Positions 36,520 through 45,514 of a stretch of DNA of 64,000 bases are shown here, one piece after another; within the stretch, counting starts at the first letter, position 1, and every line of letters starts with the position of its first letter. This DNA comes from Pararhizobium gei (GTDB lineage: Bacteria; Pseudomonadota; Alphaproteobacteria; Rhizobiales; Rhizobiaceae). The DNA lies in assembly GCF_029223885.1 (NCBI RefSeq), contig NZ_CP119409.1, positions 3,703,501 to 3,767,500 of the forward strand. Direction: 5' to 3'. The notes beneath the pieces are model-generated. The model was not told the origin of the DNA, made no database searches, and saw only the letters and a list, made by a program, of their open reading frames with translations. Position numbers and translations under genes: made by a program.

Positions 36520-37437
36520 ATGGATACTGCCTGGCTTTTGGACTTGCGAGCACTCGCCGACACCCTCAATTTCTCGAGGGCAGCGGAGCTGCGCAACATC
36601 ACCCAGCCCGCTTTTGGTCGACGGATAAAGGCTTTTGAAGATTGGAGCGGATCGGTTCTGGTCGACCGTTCGACACACCGCATCAGGATTACGCCCGCCG
36701 GCGAAATCATGCTCGATGCCGCAAACGATATTCTTCAAAGAATCGAACGGGCCGTTCAGGACTTGAGCCACGAACGGGCTGCGACCGCCACCCTAACGTT
36801 TGCGGCGACGCATGCATTGTCCTTCACCTTTTTCCCGGGTTGGGTCCAAAGTCTGGGCTCGTCGGTGGCGACCGTCCCGATCCGGCTCCTTTCGGATAAT
36901 ATGAACGAGTGCGAGAGGATGATGGCAGAAGGCCGAGCCCAGTTTCTGCTCTGCCACTTCCATCCGAACAGCGGAATTCGTCTGCATGACGCAGACTTCA
37001 AGTACATGGAACTTGCCAGCGACGTCCTTCTCCCGGTTGCGCAGAAGAATGACAAGGGAGCGCCGATTTACAAGCTGCCAGGCACGCCATCGGATCCGGT
37101 CGCACATATTTCGTTCGACGAGAAATCAGGAATGGGGCGAATCTTGGCCGCCAATCTGCCCCACGTGGGGAGCGAACTGCATCTCGCTCGTGTGTTCACA
37201 TCCCATTTGGCAATGGTCTTGAAAGCGTTGGCATTGGAAGGGAAAGGCGTTGCCTGGATACCAAGCAGCCTTGCCAGTTCCGAGCTGGAGCCTGAAGGAA
37301 AGCTCGCAATCGCCGGCGACGAGAAGTGGATGGTGCCGGTCAAGATCGTGCTGATCCGATCCCGATCGCGGATGACGGAGTTGGCCGAGAAGTTCTGGAC
37401 GACCGTCGAAAGCGCATCCAAGCGAAAGCCGGCGTGA
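36520..37437 (+). CDS. LysR-family regulator, divergent from the tartrate uptake operon
   Basis: A 305-residue LTTR. The N-terminal winged helix reads LRALADTLNFSRAAELRNITQPAFGRRIKAFEDWSG (residues about 9-44, a pattern seen in the HypT/QseD-like branch where GRRI replaces SRQI). The substrate domain follows with ATLTFAATHALSFTFFPGWV. It faces tctC across a 121-base gap carrying the TGCCG-TTT-CGGC motif. It should switch on tartrate transport and breakdown when the substrate is present. The inducer is inferred. Confidence 0.85.
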   Translation: MDTAWLLDLRALADTLNFSRAAELRNITQPAFGRRIKAFEDWSGSVLVDRSTHRIRITPAGEIMLDAANDILQRIERAVQDLSHERAATATLTFAATHALSFTFFPGWVQSLGSSVATVPIRLLSDNMNECERMMAEGRAQFLLCHFHPNSGIRLHDADFKYMELASDVLLPVAQKNDKGAPIYKLPGTPSDPVAHISFDEKSGMGRILAANLPHVGSELHLARVFTSHLAMVLKALALEGKGVAWIPSSLASSELEPEGKLAIAGDEKWMVPVKIVLIRSRSRMTELAEKFWTTVESASKRKPA

Positions 37438-37533
37438 GCGTAACGTAGCCGCCGGACGTGCGGGCTCTTGATATGCAATGTACCAACCACCGTCTAAGGC
37501 GTGATCTAATCCCATCCGTAGGAAAAAATCGAA

Positions 37534-38577
37534 ATGAAGACGAAGCAGAAGATACTTCTTGGCACCTTGTTTTGGGGAGCAACCACAGTGGCCAGCAGTC
37601 TTGTTCAAGCTGACGATAAAACCTCGCTTCCGGGCTACGCAGAGGGCGCGCAGGTTGTCCGCGTCGAAAAAACACAAGGCCAGATCGATGAGATCAGCGG
37701 CGTGGTTTTTACGCAAATCAAGCAAGTTCGAGCCGTCACCCAGCTTGAAATGTCGCTGCTCGTGCCGCGGACCAAAGATCTGAAACCGGCGATTGTCTAT
37801 TTTCCGGGCGGCGGCTTTATCTCGGCGGATCATGAGAAGTTCATAGACCTACGCATGCCGCTCGCCAAGGCGGGCTTCGTGGTCGCGGCTGCGCAATACC
37901 GCACGGTTCCGAACAAGTATCCAGCTCTCGTCGAGGACGGTAAGGCTGCGATCCGCTATCTGCGCAAACATGCGGACGAATACGGTATCGATCCTGCCCG
38001 CATCGGCGTGCTCGGGGATTCCGCCGGCGGATATGTGTCGCAGATGATGGGCATGACGAATGGCGAGAAGAGCTTCGACAAGGGGCAGTTTCTTGACAAA
38101 TCCTCCGACGTCCAGGCGGCCGTGACGATGTACGGGATCTCGAACCTTCTGGAAATTGGCGACGGCTTTCCGGATGATATCGCAAAGGTGCATCAATCAC
38201 CGGCGGTGACCGAGGCGCTGCTGGTGAACGGCACGGCGTTTGGGGATTTCCCCGGTGCATCGATCGGTAGCGACCCCGAGAAGGCCTTACAGGCAAGTCC
38301 CATGGGCCATGTCGAAGGCAGCAAGCCGCCGTTCCTCATCATGCATGGAAGCGCCGACACGCTCGTTTCGCCCCTCCAGAGCGTGCAGCTCTTTGAGGCC
38401 CTGAAGAAGAAGGGCGACAAGGTTGAGTACGTTCTTGTCGAGGGCGCAGGTCATGGCGATCTCACCTGGTATCAGCCGCCGATCATCGACCGGGTGGTCG
38501 AGTGGTTCAAGGCCACATTGGGTGGTCCGATCAAGGGAAACAGCAGCACCGGGAATGCCAGCGGCGGAAATCTCTGA
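37534..38577 (+). CDS. Secreted alpha/beta hydrolase (esterase, BD-FAE type)
   Basis: A 347-residue hydrolase with a signal peptide (residues 1-26, ending SLVQA). The oxyanion region is VYFPGGGFISADHEKF, the nucleophile Ser lies in VLGDSAGGYVSQMMG (about residue 168), the acid in HGSADTLVSP and the His in EGAGHGDLTWY. The HGG-like box and GDSAGG motif are those of bifunctional feruloyl/acetyl-xylan esterase-like proteins. It is probably periplasmic. A 96-base gap separates it from lysR and there is no obvious partner gene. The 220 bases after it (38578-38797) hold no gene. Confidence 0.85.
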   Translation: MKTKQKILLGTLFWGATTVASSLVQADDKTSLPGYAEGAQVVRVEKTQGQIDEISGVVFTQIKQVRAVTQLEMSLLVPRTKDLKPAIVYFPGGGFISADHEKFIDLRMPLAKAGFVVAAAQYRTVPNKYPALVEDGKAAIRYLRKHADEYGIDPARIGVLGDSAGGYVSQMMGMTNGEKSFDKGQFLDKSSDVQAAVTMYGISNLLEIGDGFPDDIAKVHQSPAVTEALLVNGTAFGDFPGASIGSDPEKALQASPMGHVEGSKPPFLIMHGSADTLVSPLQSVQLFEALKKKGDKVEYVLVEGAGHGDLTWYQPPIIDRVVEWFKATLGGPIKGNSSTGNASGGNL

Positions 38578-38797
38578 ATCGAGCAAGATGTAGGCCTCAA
38601 TTTAAGTAGAGACAGACGCCGATTTAAAGTGAACTGGTCCTCAATCCTTCTCAAGGCCTTTGATCGCTACGCCGCCGCTCGCCTCACAGTCCAGAAGATC
38701 GCCGTACAAACGCCTTTGCAGCAAGTCGCACCGATAATGGAGAAACGAACATGGTTTGCTTTTTAAGGGACTTACCAAACTATTCGGCTTGGTGACT

Positions 38798-39634
38798 TTA
38801 CCTTCTAAGCCTTTGCGGATCGGCAACTGTGCGGTCGAAGTAGCGCGACGGCGTTGTTCCCAATGCCTTACGGAACATTGTTATGAAAGACGTTGCCGAC
38901 TCGTAGCCAAGGGCATCGGAGACTTGCTGTACGAGCACTCCGTCGGACAGCTTAGAGAGCGCAACAAGCAGATGGAGCTGCTGCCGCCATCGGCCGAAGG
39001 TCATTCCCGTTTCCCTGAACACCAAGCGGGCCAGGGTGCGCTCGCTGGTCGCGGTTCGGCCGGACCATTCGGCAAGCGTCGTGCGGTCGCCCGGGTGCGC
39101 CATCAGCGCCTCCTGGATCGCCACCATCTTCGGATGGGACGAAACCGGGAGCCTCAGTCCGCCAGTCGGCATCCCCTCCAGTTCCCTCAATAATACCTTC
39201 ATCAGAAGAAGTTCGTGCTCGTCGGCGTCGCTCCCTACGGTCGTGCCAACGAGGCGCAGGACTATCTCCCTCACCAAGGGGGTAATCTCGAGGGTGCAAC
39301 AATTATAAGGCAGGCAGGCGGCATCCTGTTTAACGAACAGCATGCATATGCGCGAGTGCGGCGATGCCGGGCTGCGGTAGCGAAGGCCGGCCGGAACCCA
39401 CACGGCGCATCCTGTCGGGACGATCCATAAAGACCCTGGAACATGGCACATTACCGCACCGCTCAGCGCGATGATAAGTTGCCCGCTCGCATGCTCGTGC
39501 AGCGGCAACTCAACCCAGTCCTCGTCGTACCCGACAAGCAACGCCATCGCGGGTGTCGCGAACTCGACGTCCCACGCGGCTGCCGTCGGCGCTCGGACGG
39601 GTGCGATTGGCAGATTTTCGATATCGATAGTCAT
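38798..39634 (-). CDS. AraC-family regulator with N-terminal cupin
   Basis: A 278-residue regulator. The cupin half shows WVELPLHEHASGQLIIALSG and VWVPAGLRYRSPAS; the C-terminal double helix-turn-helix includes TTLAEWSGRTATSERTLARL and QQVSDALGYESATSFITMF with ALGTTPSRYF at the end. The ATG at 39634 is preferred to a GTG five codons earlier. It is divergent from the amidohydrolase gene at 39728 and so probably controls it. A 95-base segment of this gene recurs inverted at 40871. Confidence 0.86.
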   Translation of the reverse strand: MTIDIENLPIAPVRAPTAAAWDVEFATPAMALLVGYDEDWVELPLHEHASGQLIIALSGAVMCHVPGSLWIVPTGCAVWVPAGLRYRSPASPHSRICMLFVKQDAACLPYNCCTLEITPLVREIVLRLVGTTVGSDADEHELLLMKVLLRELEGMPTGGLRLPVSSHPKMVAIQEALMAHPGDRTTLAEWSGRTATSERTLARLVFRETGMTFGRWRQQLHLLVALSKLSDGVLVQQVSDALGYESATSFITMFRKALGTTPSRYFDRTVADPQRLRR

Positions 39635-39727
39635 TTCGACGCGTATCACGCCATTAATAGACGCGATACTGACATTGCTGCCGGCGTACTTTCAGAGTTT
39701 CCGCCGTCCAATGGAGAAAACGAGATC

Positions 39728-40728
39728 ATGCGTATCATTGCTTTAGAGGAGCATGTCATGCTCCCTGAAATGACCCAACGAATTCCGGCTTCGGTTGCCG
39801 TAGAAGCCGGCTGGGTGCCGTCGAGCGGTCATTGGGGGCCGGGACCTCTCAACGAGGCGCTGGGCGATATACAGGAGGGGCGCATCGATGCGATGAACCA
39901 GGCCGGACTTACCCTGCAAGTGCTGTCTGTCATAGGTCCGGGCGCCGAGTTGCTGGCAGGAGAAGAAGGCATAAGCTTTGCGCGCGACTACAATGATCGA
40001 CTTGCCATTGCGGTCGAAAAAAATCCGGATCGTTTCGCGGCATTCGCCCACTTGCCTATGAAAGAACCCGCGGCGGCGGCTGACGAACTGGAGCGCTGCG
40101 TGAAAAAGCTCGGTTTTCGCGGGGCCTCCATCAATGGGACCACGGATGGACTGTTCCTGGACGACCCGCGGTTCGCTCCTATCCTGGCGCGTGCCGAGGC
40201 GCTCGGGTCCCCGCTTTATATTCATCCCGGACCGCCGCCACGTGCAGTGCGGGATGCTTATTATAGCGGACTGCCGGGCGAAATTTCATCGTATCTGCTG
40301 TCCAACGCCGGCTTCGGCTGGCATTCTGAAACGGCGATTCACATTCTTCGCCTCGTGCTGTCCGGCACGCTCGATCGGAACCCGGGTCTGAAGCTCATCA
40401 TCGGTCACTTGGGTGAGTTGCTCCCAATGCTGCTCAACGCGTTGATTAGACCTTCGGGACGGGAGCAGAAGCGGGACGGCTGCGGACCGTATCGCAAACT
40501 ATTCTGGATCAGGTTTGGATCACGACCAGTGGCTTCTTCGACACGTCCGCATTTCTCGCCGCGCTGACCGCGTTTGGCACAGATCGCATCCTGTTCTCGG
40601 TCGACTATCCTTACGCCACGAATAACGCAGGCACGGCATTTCTCAGCAGCCTGCCGGTTTCTCCTGCAGACCGGGAGCGCATCGCCCACGGCAATGCCGA
40701 CGCACTCCTTCGTCTACCAGCAGCTTGA
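39728..40728 (+). pseudogene. Amidohydrolase (decarboxylase-type), frameshifted
   Basis: A metal-dependent amidohydrolase of the ACMSD / gamma-resorcylate decarboxylase group: MRIIALEEHVMLPEM at the start, GFRGASINGTTDGLFLDDP, PLYIHPGPPP with the metal His, and LKLIIGHLGELLPMLL with a second His. After about residue 238 the frame is lost: it drifts into non-homologous sequence and stops at 40567. The normal ending continues in another frame from about 40470: TVSQTILDQVWITTSGFFD, then DRILFSVDYPYATNNAG with the conserved Asp, up to TGA 40726-40728. In that frame a TAG lies at about 40453. One indel, possibly with a nonsense change, therefore breaks a gene of about 333 codons. It could be a sequencing error. 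Confidence 0.75.
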
Positions 40729-40870
40729 TCAACTCCACCGAGCGCAGTGCCATCGTCGTGCCGAAGTCGGGGAACGGCGATGGGCTTTCAATCGACGCTC
40801 ATTGTCCCCCGCCGAAACACAGGGAGCGACGCGAAGACCACAAAGACCGCGTAACAAAGGTCCTTTTGGC

Positions 40871-40970
40871 GGACTGGAGGGGATGCCGACGGGCGGACTG
40901 AGGCTCGCGGTTTCGTGCCATCGCAAGCTGGTAGCGATCCGGGAGGCGCTGATGGCGCATCCCGCCACAT
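40871..40970 (+). pseudogene. Fragment of an AraC gene, inverted copy of part of the neighbour
   Basis: The frame reads GLEGMPTGGLRLAVSCHRKL then VAIREALMAHP, nearly the same as residues about 155-190 of the AraC protein at 38798-39634. At DNA level about 95 bases match at close to nine in ten positions, in opposite orientation. Both flanks have no AraC likeness, so this is a shed piece of a related regulator gene. Confidence 0.7.
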
Positions 40971-41211
40971 GATAATTCCGACCGACTTGATTCAAGGGGA
41001 GATTTCGCAGGGCGGAATGCGTAACCCAACTCATACGCGCCGAAGCAAGCTGATTTCCCGTTGGTATTTTTTGAAACGCATCGCACCGAATCGTAGGTTC
41101 GGCGTTTATGTAGTGCCGCCGCGCAGTGCGGGGGCTCACAACCAGCGATTCCTGCGATTGGTGGAAAAACCTATCCCGAGTTTAGCGGCTTAGGCTTTCG
41201 ACATATGCCCA

Positions 41212-41235
41212 GTTCGAATCCCCGCCGGTCCGCCA
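41212..41235 (+). other. 3' end of a tRNA gene (attachment-site remnant)
   Basis: GTTCGAATCCCCGCC then GGTCCGCCA has the T-loop, the 3' half of the T-stem, the acceptor strand and an encoded CCA, as at the end of a tRNA-Ser-type gene. The bases upstream do not pair with it and no anticodon arm is present. A lone tRNA 3' end of this size is what integrating elements leave as an att copy. The second copy is not in the window. Confidence 0.6.
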
Positions 41236-41321
41236 TACCGCCGATTCTACGCCATGGCGCGATACGCTGCGCGATGGCTACACAAAGGCCGCCGTTTACC
41301 GCACGATATGTCGCGCGGCGA

Positions 41322-41453
41322 CTATGGAGTCAAAAAACAAGTCTGAAACCACGTCCGGAGCGCAACGATATCGGCACGCTGTTCCAATCCCGTGGCACAG
41401 ACGAAATGGTAGGTGTCTCCGTAGCCCTCCATGTTGAAGTTCAGGCTCGCCAT
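41322..41453 (-). pseudogene. C-terminal remnant of a LysR regulator
   Basis: A 43-residue minus-strand frame reads YGDTYHFVCATGLEQRADIV followed by ALRTWF, the closing strand and helix of the LysR effector domain, and ends at TAG. No other part of the gene is present upstream. Confidence 0.5.
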
Positions 41454-41641
41454 AAGTTACTCCGCCTTCGGGGGTCGTCGATCGGTTGTCATCCTTGGAA
41501 TTCCCAAGTCATGCGACGCGGATTGTCTAAACATATCCATCCCTAACCGCTTTGGATGCTTTTGCTTTCATGGCGGCGTCACAATTCATGCTAGTCTTGC
41601 CCGGCTACGCGAGCGCGCCAGGTATCCGCCCGATTCGCTAG

Positions 41642-42678
41642 GTGTGAGCTTTCAGGAGGTTGTCCATTCGGAGCGGATTTAGGAGACTGGAGTTACCACA
41701 CCTCAGTTTTCCAGGATCGCTCCGAATGAACATTCATAAGAATGCCCGACTGACGCCTGTGCGTCGAGAAGAAATGGCTTTGGCGGTAACGAGCGGGCGG
41801 GTGTCCCCGGCACAAGCTGCGTGCATCTATGGCGTCTCGCCGAAGGTCGTGTCGCGCTGGGTCGCGCGCTTCAAAACGGCGGGACGCGACGGCATGGCGG
41901 ACCGTTCATCGCGGCCCAGAAGCAGTCCCCGGCAGACGGGCGGCGCTCTGGTCGAGCGCATCGCCGATCTTCGCAGGCAGCGGCTGACCGGCAAGCACAT
42001 TGCCATGGAGACTGGTGTTTCGCCTGCCACCGTCAGCCGGGTTCTCAAACGTGTCGGCCTGTCACGGATGAAGGACCTCGCCCCCGCCGAGCCGGTCGTG
42101 CGTTACGAATATGCCGAGCCAGGCGGCCTGATCCATCTCGATATCAAGCGCCTCGGCCGCTTCGACCGGGTTGGTCACCGCATCACCGGCAACAGGACGG
42201 GCCAGAGCAGATCCCGTGGTGTCGGCTGGGAATACGTCCACGTCTGCATCGATGACGCCTCCCGCATCGCCTTTACCGACATCTTCCCGGACGAAAAGGC
42301 TGCCAGCGCGGTTGCCTTCCTCACGGCCGCCGTCGCCTATTACAACAGCCTCGGCATCACAGTCACGCGCGGGATGACCGACAATGGCTCCTGCTACAAG
42401 GCCAGGGACTTCGCAAAAGCCTGCAAGGCGCTTGGTCTCAAGCACGTCCGCACCAAACCCTACACACCCAAGACCAACGGCAAGGCCGAGCGCTTCATTC
42501 AGACGGCATTGCGGGAATGGGCCTATGCATGCGCATATCCATCGTCAGAGCACCGCAAATCGAATCTGCCAAACTGGACCCACATGTACAACTGGCATCG
42601 CCCCCACGGCAGCCTAAACTCAAAAACACCCATCGGTCGCCTCGGTCTCAACCGGGACAACCTGTTGAGGCTCCACAT
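41642..42678 (+). mobile_element. IS481-family insertion sequence
   Basis: About 1.04 kb. The imperfect terminal repeats start TGTGAGCTTTCAGGAGGTTG on the left (41643 onward) and, read inward from the right, TGTGGAGCCTCAACAGGTTG (42677 downward): 16 of 23 positions agree. CTAG flanks both ends (41638-41641 and 42679-42682), the 4-bp target duplication known for IS481 elements. The single transposase gene fills the element. It sits inside the relaxase remnant. Confidence 0.85.
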
Positions 42679-42682
42679 CTAG
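41726..42682 (+). CDS. IS481-family transposase
   Basis: A 318-residue DDE transposase. The N-terminal helix-turn-helix reads VSPAQAACIYGVSPKVVSRW and a second one TGVSPATVSRVLKRVGLS. The catalytic core has HLDIKRLGRF (first Asp), GMTDNGSCYKARDF (second Asp) and TPKTNGKAERFIQTALREW (Glu), with MYNWHRPHGSL at the end. The ATG at 41726 follows a GGATCG stretch and matches the family start. The TAG stop falls on the flanking CTAG target duplication, so the gene borrows its stop from the target site. It looks intact. Confidence 0.88.
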   Translation: MNIHKNARLTPVRREEMALAVTSGRVSPAQAACIYGVSPKVVSRWVARFKTAGRDGMADRSSRPRSSPRQTGGALVERIADLRRQRLTGKHIAMETGVSPATVSRVLKRVGLSRMKDLAPAEPVVRYEYAEPGGLIHLDIKRLGRFDRVGHRITGNRTGQSRSRGVGWEYVHVCIDDASRIAFTDIFPDEKAASAVAFLTAAVAYYNSLGITVTRGMTDNGSCYKARDFAKACKALGLKHVRTKPYTPKTNGKAERFIQTALREWAYACAYPSSEHRKSNLPNWTHMYNWHRPHGSLNSKTPIGRLGLNRDNLLRLHI

Positions 42683-43337
42683 TGCTGGAGGGCAAGAGCA
42701 ACGCAACCCTGCCGGTAGCGGATGCCGCCCGGTTCAAAGTCTACCGCCCTGAGACGATGGAACTGCGCGCCGGGGATCTCATCCGCGTCACTGAAAATGG
42801 CACGAGCATGGACGGGCATCGCGTGACCAACGGAGCGGTCTACCATTGTGCGGTCCTTTGACAAGGCAGGCAGTATTGAACTGAAGGAAAACGGCTGGAA
42901 GATTGCACGCGAGTTCGGCCATCTCGATTACGGTTGTTGCAGCACGTCGATGTCCTCGCAGGGGCGCACGGTCCATACGGTGCTGGTCGCCATGGGGCGG
43001 GAATCCGTTCCCGCCATGTCGAGCGAGCAATTCTATTTCACCGTCTCGCGTGGCCGCCATGCGATGCGGCTCTATACTGACGATATCGACGCGGTACAGG
43101 ATGCCATCACGAAAAGCGGCGCGCGCGGCTCGGCCACGGAATTGTTGGAAAAGAGCGTGGACCGCAAAGCAGCACCGTTACCACAGCACGACAGGCTGGA
43201 AGCGCATACGGAATCCGTCATGCGGATGACGGCTATACAGGCGCGCGAAAAGGTTGCGAGCGGAAGTGCCGCGCCTGCGCAGCGCGTGCAGGCGTTGACG
43301 GTTTCAGCGGTACAACATCAGGGAGTAGTAAGGGAAC

Positions 43338-43679
43338 ATGAGGCGATCATTAGTCGGTGATAGAAGCGAGCCCGCCCCGTTCCGCCATCTGACCGATGGC
43401 AGGCAGGGGCTTGATAGTCGTATCGGGTTCCGGTTCATCAACGGGCGGATGAAATCGCTGCCCTACAGCCATCTCATCGAAACCGAGTTTGACCCGGATA
43501 GTGGCGTCATCCTGCAATTCGTCGGACACCGCATCATGGTGTCGGGCCGCAATCTGGTCGGCCTTTATCTGGGGTTGGAAGACGGCTCGATTGGGGAGAT
43601 CGTAGAGCAGCATGTGAATGACATAGCCTGCGCAGAAGATGCGCCGTTTATTCAGCTGATTACGTGGGAGCGCGTATAG
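43338..43679 (+). CDS. Hypothetical protein encoded behind traA
   Basis: A 113-residue protein with no signal peptide or membrane segment; the ATG overlaps the relaxase remnant's end by 23 bases. The centre reads LPYSHLIETEFDPDSGVILQ, GHRIMVSGRNLVGLYLGLED, a compact beta-rich pattern. The family was not recognised; proteins of this sort often follow traA in rhizobial conjugative elements. Base composition is like the relaxase fragment, so it belongs to the same old element. Confidence 0.65.
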   Translation: MRRSLVGDRSEPAPFRHLTDGRQGLDSRIGFRFINGRMKSLPYSHLIETEFDPDSGVILQFVGHRIMVSGRNLVGLYLGLEDGSIGEIVEQHVNDIACAEDAPFIQLITWERV

Positions 43680-43790
43680 TCTGGAATTGACCGCTTCTAC
43701 CTCCAATTCATTACCTAGGGATATTGTCGTAGGCTAAATTTTGTGAGTACGGTGGAGGGCAAAGCATCTGGGGTAAGCGAGGAGCGCTAA

Positions 43791-45242
43791 GTGGAGTTTC
43801 CTAAGCGGAAGTATCAGGTTTTTATTAGTTCAACAGTCACTGATCTTAGGAGGCACAGAGAATCTGTTATACGTGCGACAAATGTCCTCGGACATTTTCC
43901 TATTGCCATGGAGTATTTTACGCCGGGATCTGAAAAAAACCCTGTTCTTTTGGAGCATCTCATAAAGGAATCTGATGTCTACGTGCTGATCATCGGGACC
44001 AAATACGGCCAGGCAAAAGCTCCCGGAGATCGCTCATTCACCGAGTATGAGTTTGATAAAGCACGCGAGTACGGCCTTTGTTGCATTCAGTTCATTGCTC
44101 ATGATGAAGACAGAGAAGGCGTCGATCCAAAACCCGAACTCGCAAGATTTATAACCAAGGTTTACAATGAGGAAGTGATGGTGGGGCGCTTCAGCATGGC
44201 GTCAGCAGATAGCTTGGCCGCGATATTTACATCCAGTCTCATTGCGGAAACGGACGCGCTACGTGCGAAAGGCATTGGTGGATGGGTGCATTCCAGCCAC
44301 TACGAGAGAATAAGTACGCTTCGCACGCTCTCAGTTGATCAGTCCAGAAGTAAGATCATAAACAAGATTATTGACGGCTTTGACAGATACGCAAACTTGA
44401 CGTTTCAGTCGACTGTTGACGATGACCTGAAGGAAGCGAACGCGTCCGTTTTCTGGAATCGTTTCAAGACGCCAATCCTAATCGACCGGCGGTTATCGAT
44501 TTTCGTCGAGGCTGGTTCGTCCTGCGATTTTATGTCGGTTAAGCTACTGGAAATACTTGAGAACAACAGTTCTCTTCGCCAAAAAAGGGAAGAGAACTCA
44601 ATAGACATATTCTTTAATGGCGTTTTTTCAAAAATAATATTCGACATGCGGCGGGAAAGGTTACCAATAGTTCGAAACATTACCTACCTTCCTAAGCCGC
44701 CTATAAAGGACGGCTACGGAAAAACGGTAAGCATTCTGGACGTTGTCCCCAATGTCGATCACAAAGACTACGACAATCGCAAGATCAGGAAAGATGCAGA
44801 AGACGCCATTCAAACTATCCAACAAGAAATAGACAGAGATCTGATTGTTGATGGCAAAACCGGAGTTGCATTGATATCGTTTGGGGGGCTCGATCCAAGT
44901 AAGGAATTTGCCCCATATATCCTCGACTACAATAATGTCCTGTTCAAACTGGCAATATTTCGCTCTTCGGTGGTCAAGATTATTATTTTGACCGCCCGTA
45001 AATTCGCTACGTCCCCATTAGAGACGGATAGCTACTATCACGTTTTTCATAGTCAGGATTGGAAAAAAATACTGCGCACTCAGCCCGTATGCTTTGTGAT
45101 CAGCGGGCACAAGAGTGACGATGTTTCTCATTTTATCAAAGAAATGAGTGCGTTGAGGTACAAGGTGGAGACTACGGAGATCGACGGAATTTGGACGAAG
45201 ACGGTATACAATCAGCTGTTTGAGCGCGCCACGCTTCGGTAG
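43791..45242 (+). CDS. DUF4062 protein with a DeoR-like sensor half (possible defence protein)
   Basis: A 483-residue protein. Residues 6-110 are a DUF4062 domain: KYQVFISSTVTDLRRHRESV, IAMEYFTPGSE, IKESDVYVLIIGTKYG and SFTEYEFDKAREYGL. DUF4062 is a Rossmann-like domain often found at the start of STAND or other immune-type proteins. The second half (about 240-480) resembles DeoR-family C-terminal sensor domains: LSIFVEAGSSCDFMSVKLLE, ALISFGGLDPSKEFAPYI and VVKIIILTARKFAT match in order the DeoR pattern of DSGTT, SGID and LADHSKFG. No helix-turn-helix, NTPase or membrane segment is seen. The gene is plainly AT-richer than its surroundings and sits alone beside relaxase debris. The domain join is inference from sequence pattern; the function is unknown. 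Confidence 0.75.
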   Translation: MEFPKRKYQVFISSTVTDLRRHRESVIRATNVLGHFPIAMEYFTPGSEKNPVLLEHLIKESDVYVLIIGTKYGQAKAPGDRSFTEYEFDKAREYGLCCIQFIAHDEDREGVDPKPELARFITKVYNEEVMVGRFSMASADSLAAIFTSSLIAETDALRAKGIGGWVHSSHYERISTLRTLSVDQSRSKIINKIIDGFDRYANLTFQSTVDDDLKEANASVFWNRFKTPILIDRRLSIFVEAGSSCDFMSVKLLEILENNSSLRQKREENSIDIFFNGVFSKIIFDMRRERLPIVRNITYLPKPPIKDGYGKTVSILDVVPNVDHKDYDNRKIRKDAEDAIQTIQQEIDRDLIVDGKTGVALISFGGLDPSKEFAPYILDYNNVLFKLAIFRSSVVKIIILTARKFATSPLETDSYYHVFHSQDWKKILRTQPVCFVISGHKSDDVSHFIKEMSALRYKVETTEIDGIWTKTVYNQLFERATLR

Positions 45243-45514
45243 CTAGCGTCTAACCGGTCAATCGAGGCTCGTTCAAAAACTATTACCGTTGGCAGGTTTC
45301 GCACCTGTGACGCAAGGTCATTGATGCAGGTGTAATTGACGTCTAGTTGCTTCGCCGCCGACGCTAGACTGGAGCGAAGCCTCTCGTTCTTGCAGGCGAA
45401 AGCGAAATCGCCGTTGTCGGCAACAATGCCGGTTCTAACCAGACCAACGAAAAGCTGTACAAGTGTTTTGCGCAGCAACAAATCCGAATGTTTATTTATA
45501 TCATCCACAATCAA
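45212..45514 (-). CDS. Possible small hypothetical protein
   Basis: A 100-residue minus-strand frame in the gap after the DUF4062 gene, beginning at a TTG. The interior (LVQLFVGLVRTGIVADNGDF, LRSSLASAAKQLDVNYTCIN) has normal codon texture, but no good ribosome site is seen and its end overlaps the DUF4062 gene by 31 bases. No family was recognised. It may be real or chance. Confidence 0.3.
   Translation of the reverse strand: MIVDDINKHSDLLLRKTLVQLFVGLVRTGIVADNGDFAFACKNERLRSSLASAAKQLDVNYTCINDLASQVRNLPTVIVFERASIDRLDASYRSVARSNS

Larger units (their letters stand above)
41580..43360 (+). pseudogene. traA: MobF-type conjugative relaxase (TraA) remnant, split by IS481
   Basis: Left of the insertion the frame reads IHASLARLRERARYPPDSL; right of it, after removing the CTAG duplication, it continues LVLEGKSNATLPVADAARF and KVYRPETMELRAGDLIRVTE. 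After a one-base frameshift near 42847 it resumes as VRSFDKAGSIELKENG, then FGHLDYGCCSTSMSSQGRTV and EQFYFTVSRGRHAMRLYTDD. These are motifs IV-VI of the RecD-like helicase half of TrwC/TraA relaxases. The relaxase domain and the rest of the helicase are absent. It ends at TGA 43358-43360, overlapping the next gene. It shows that the region descends from a conjugative plasmid or integrative conjugative element. Confidence 0.75.
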
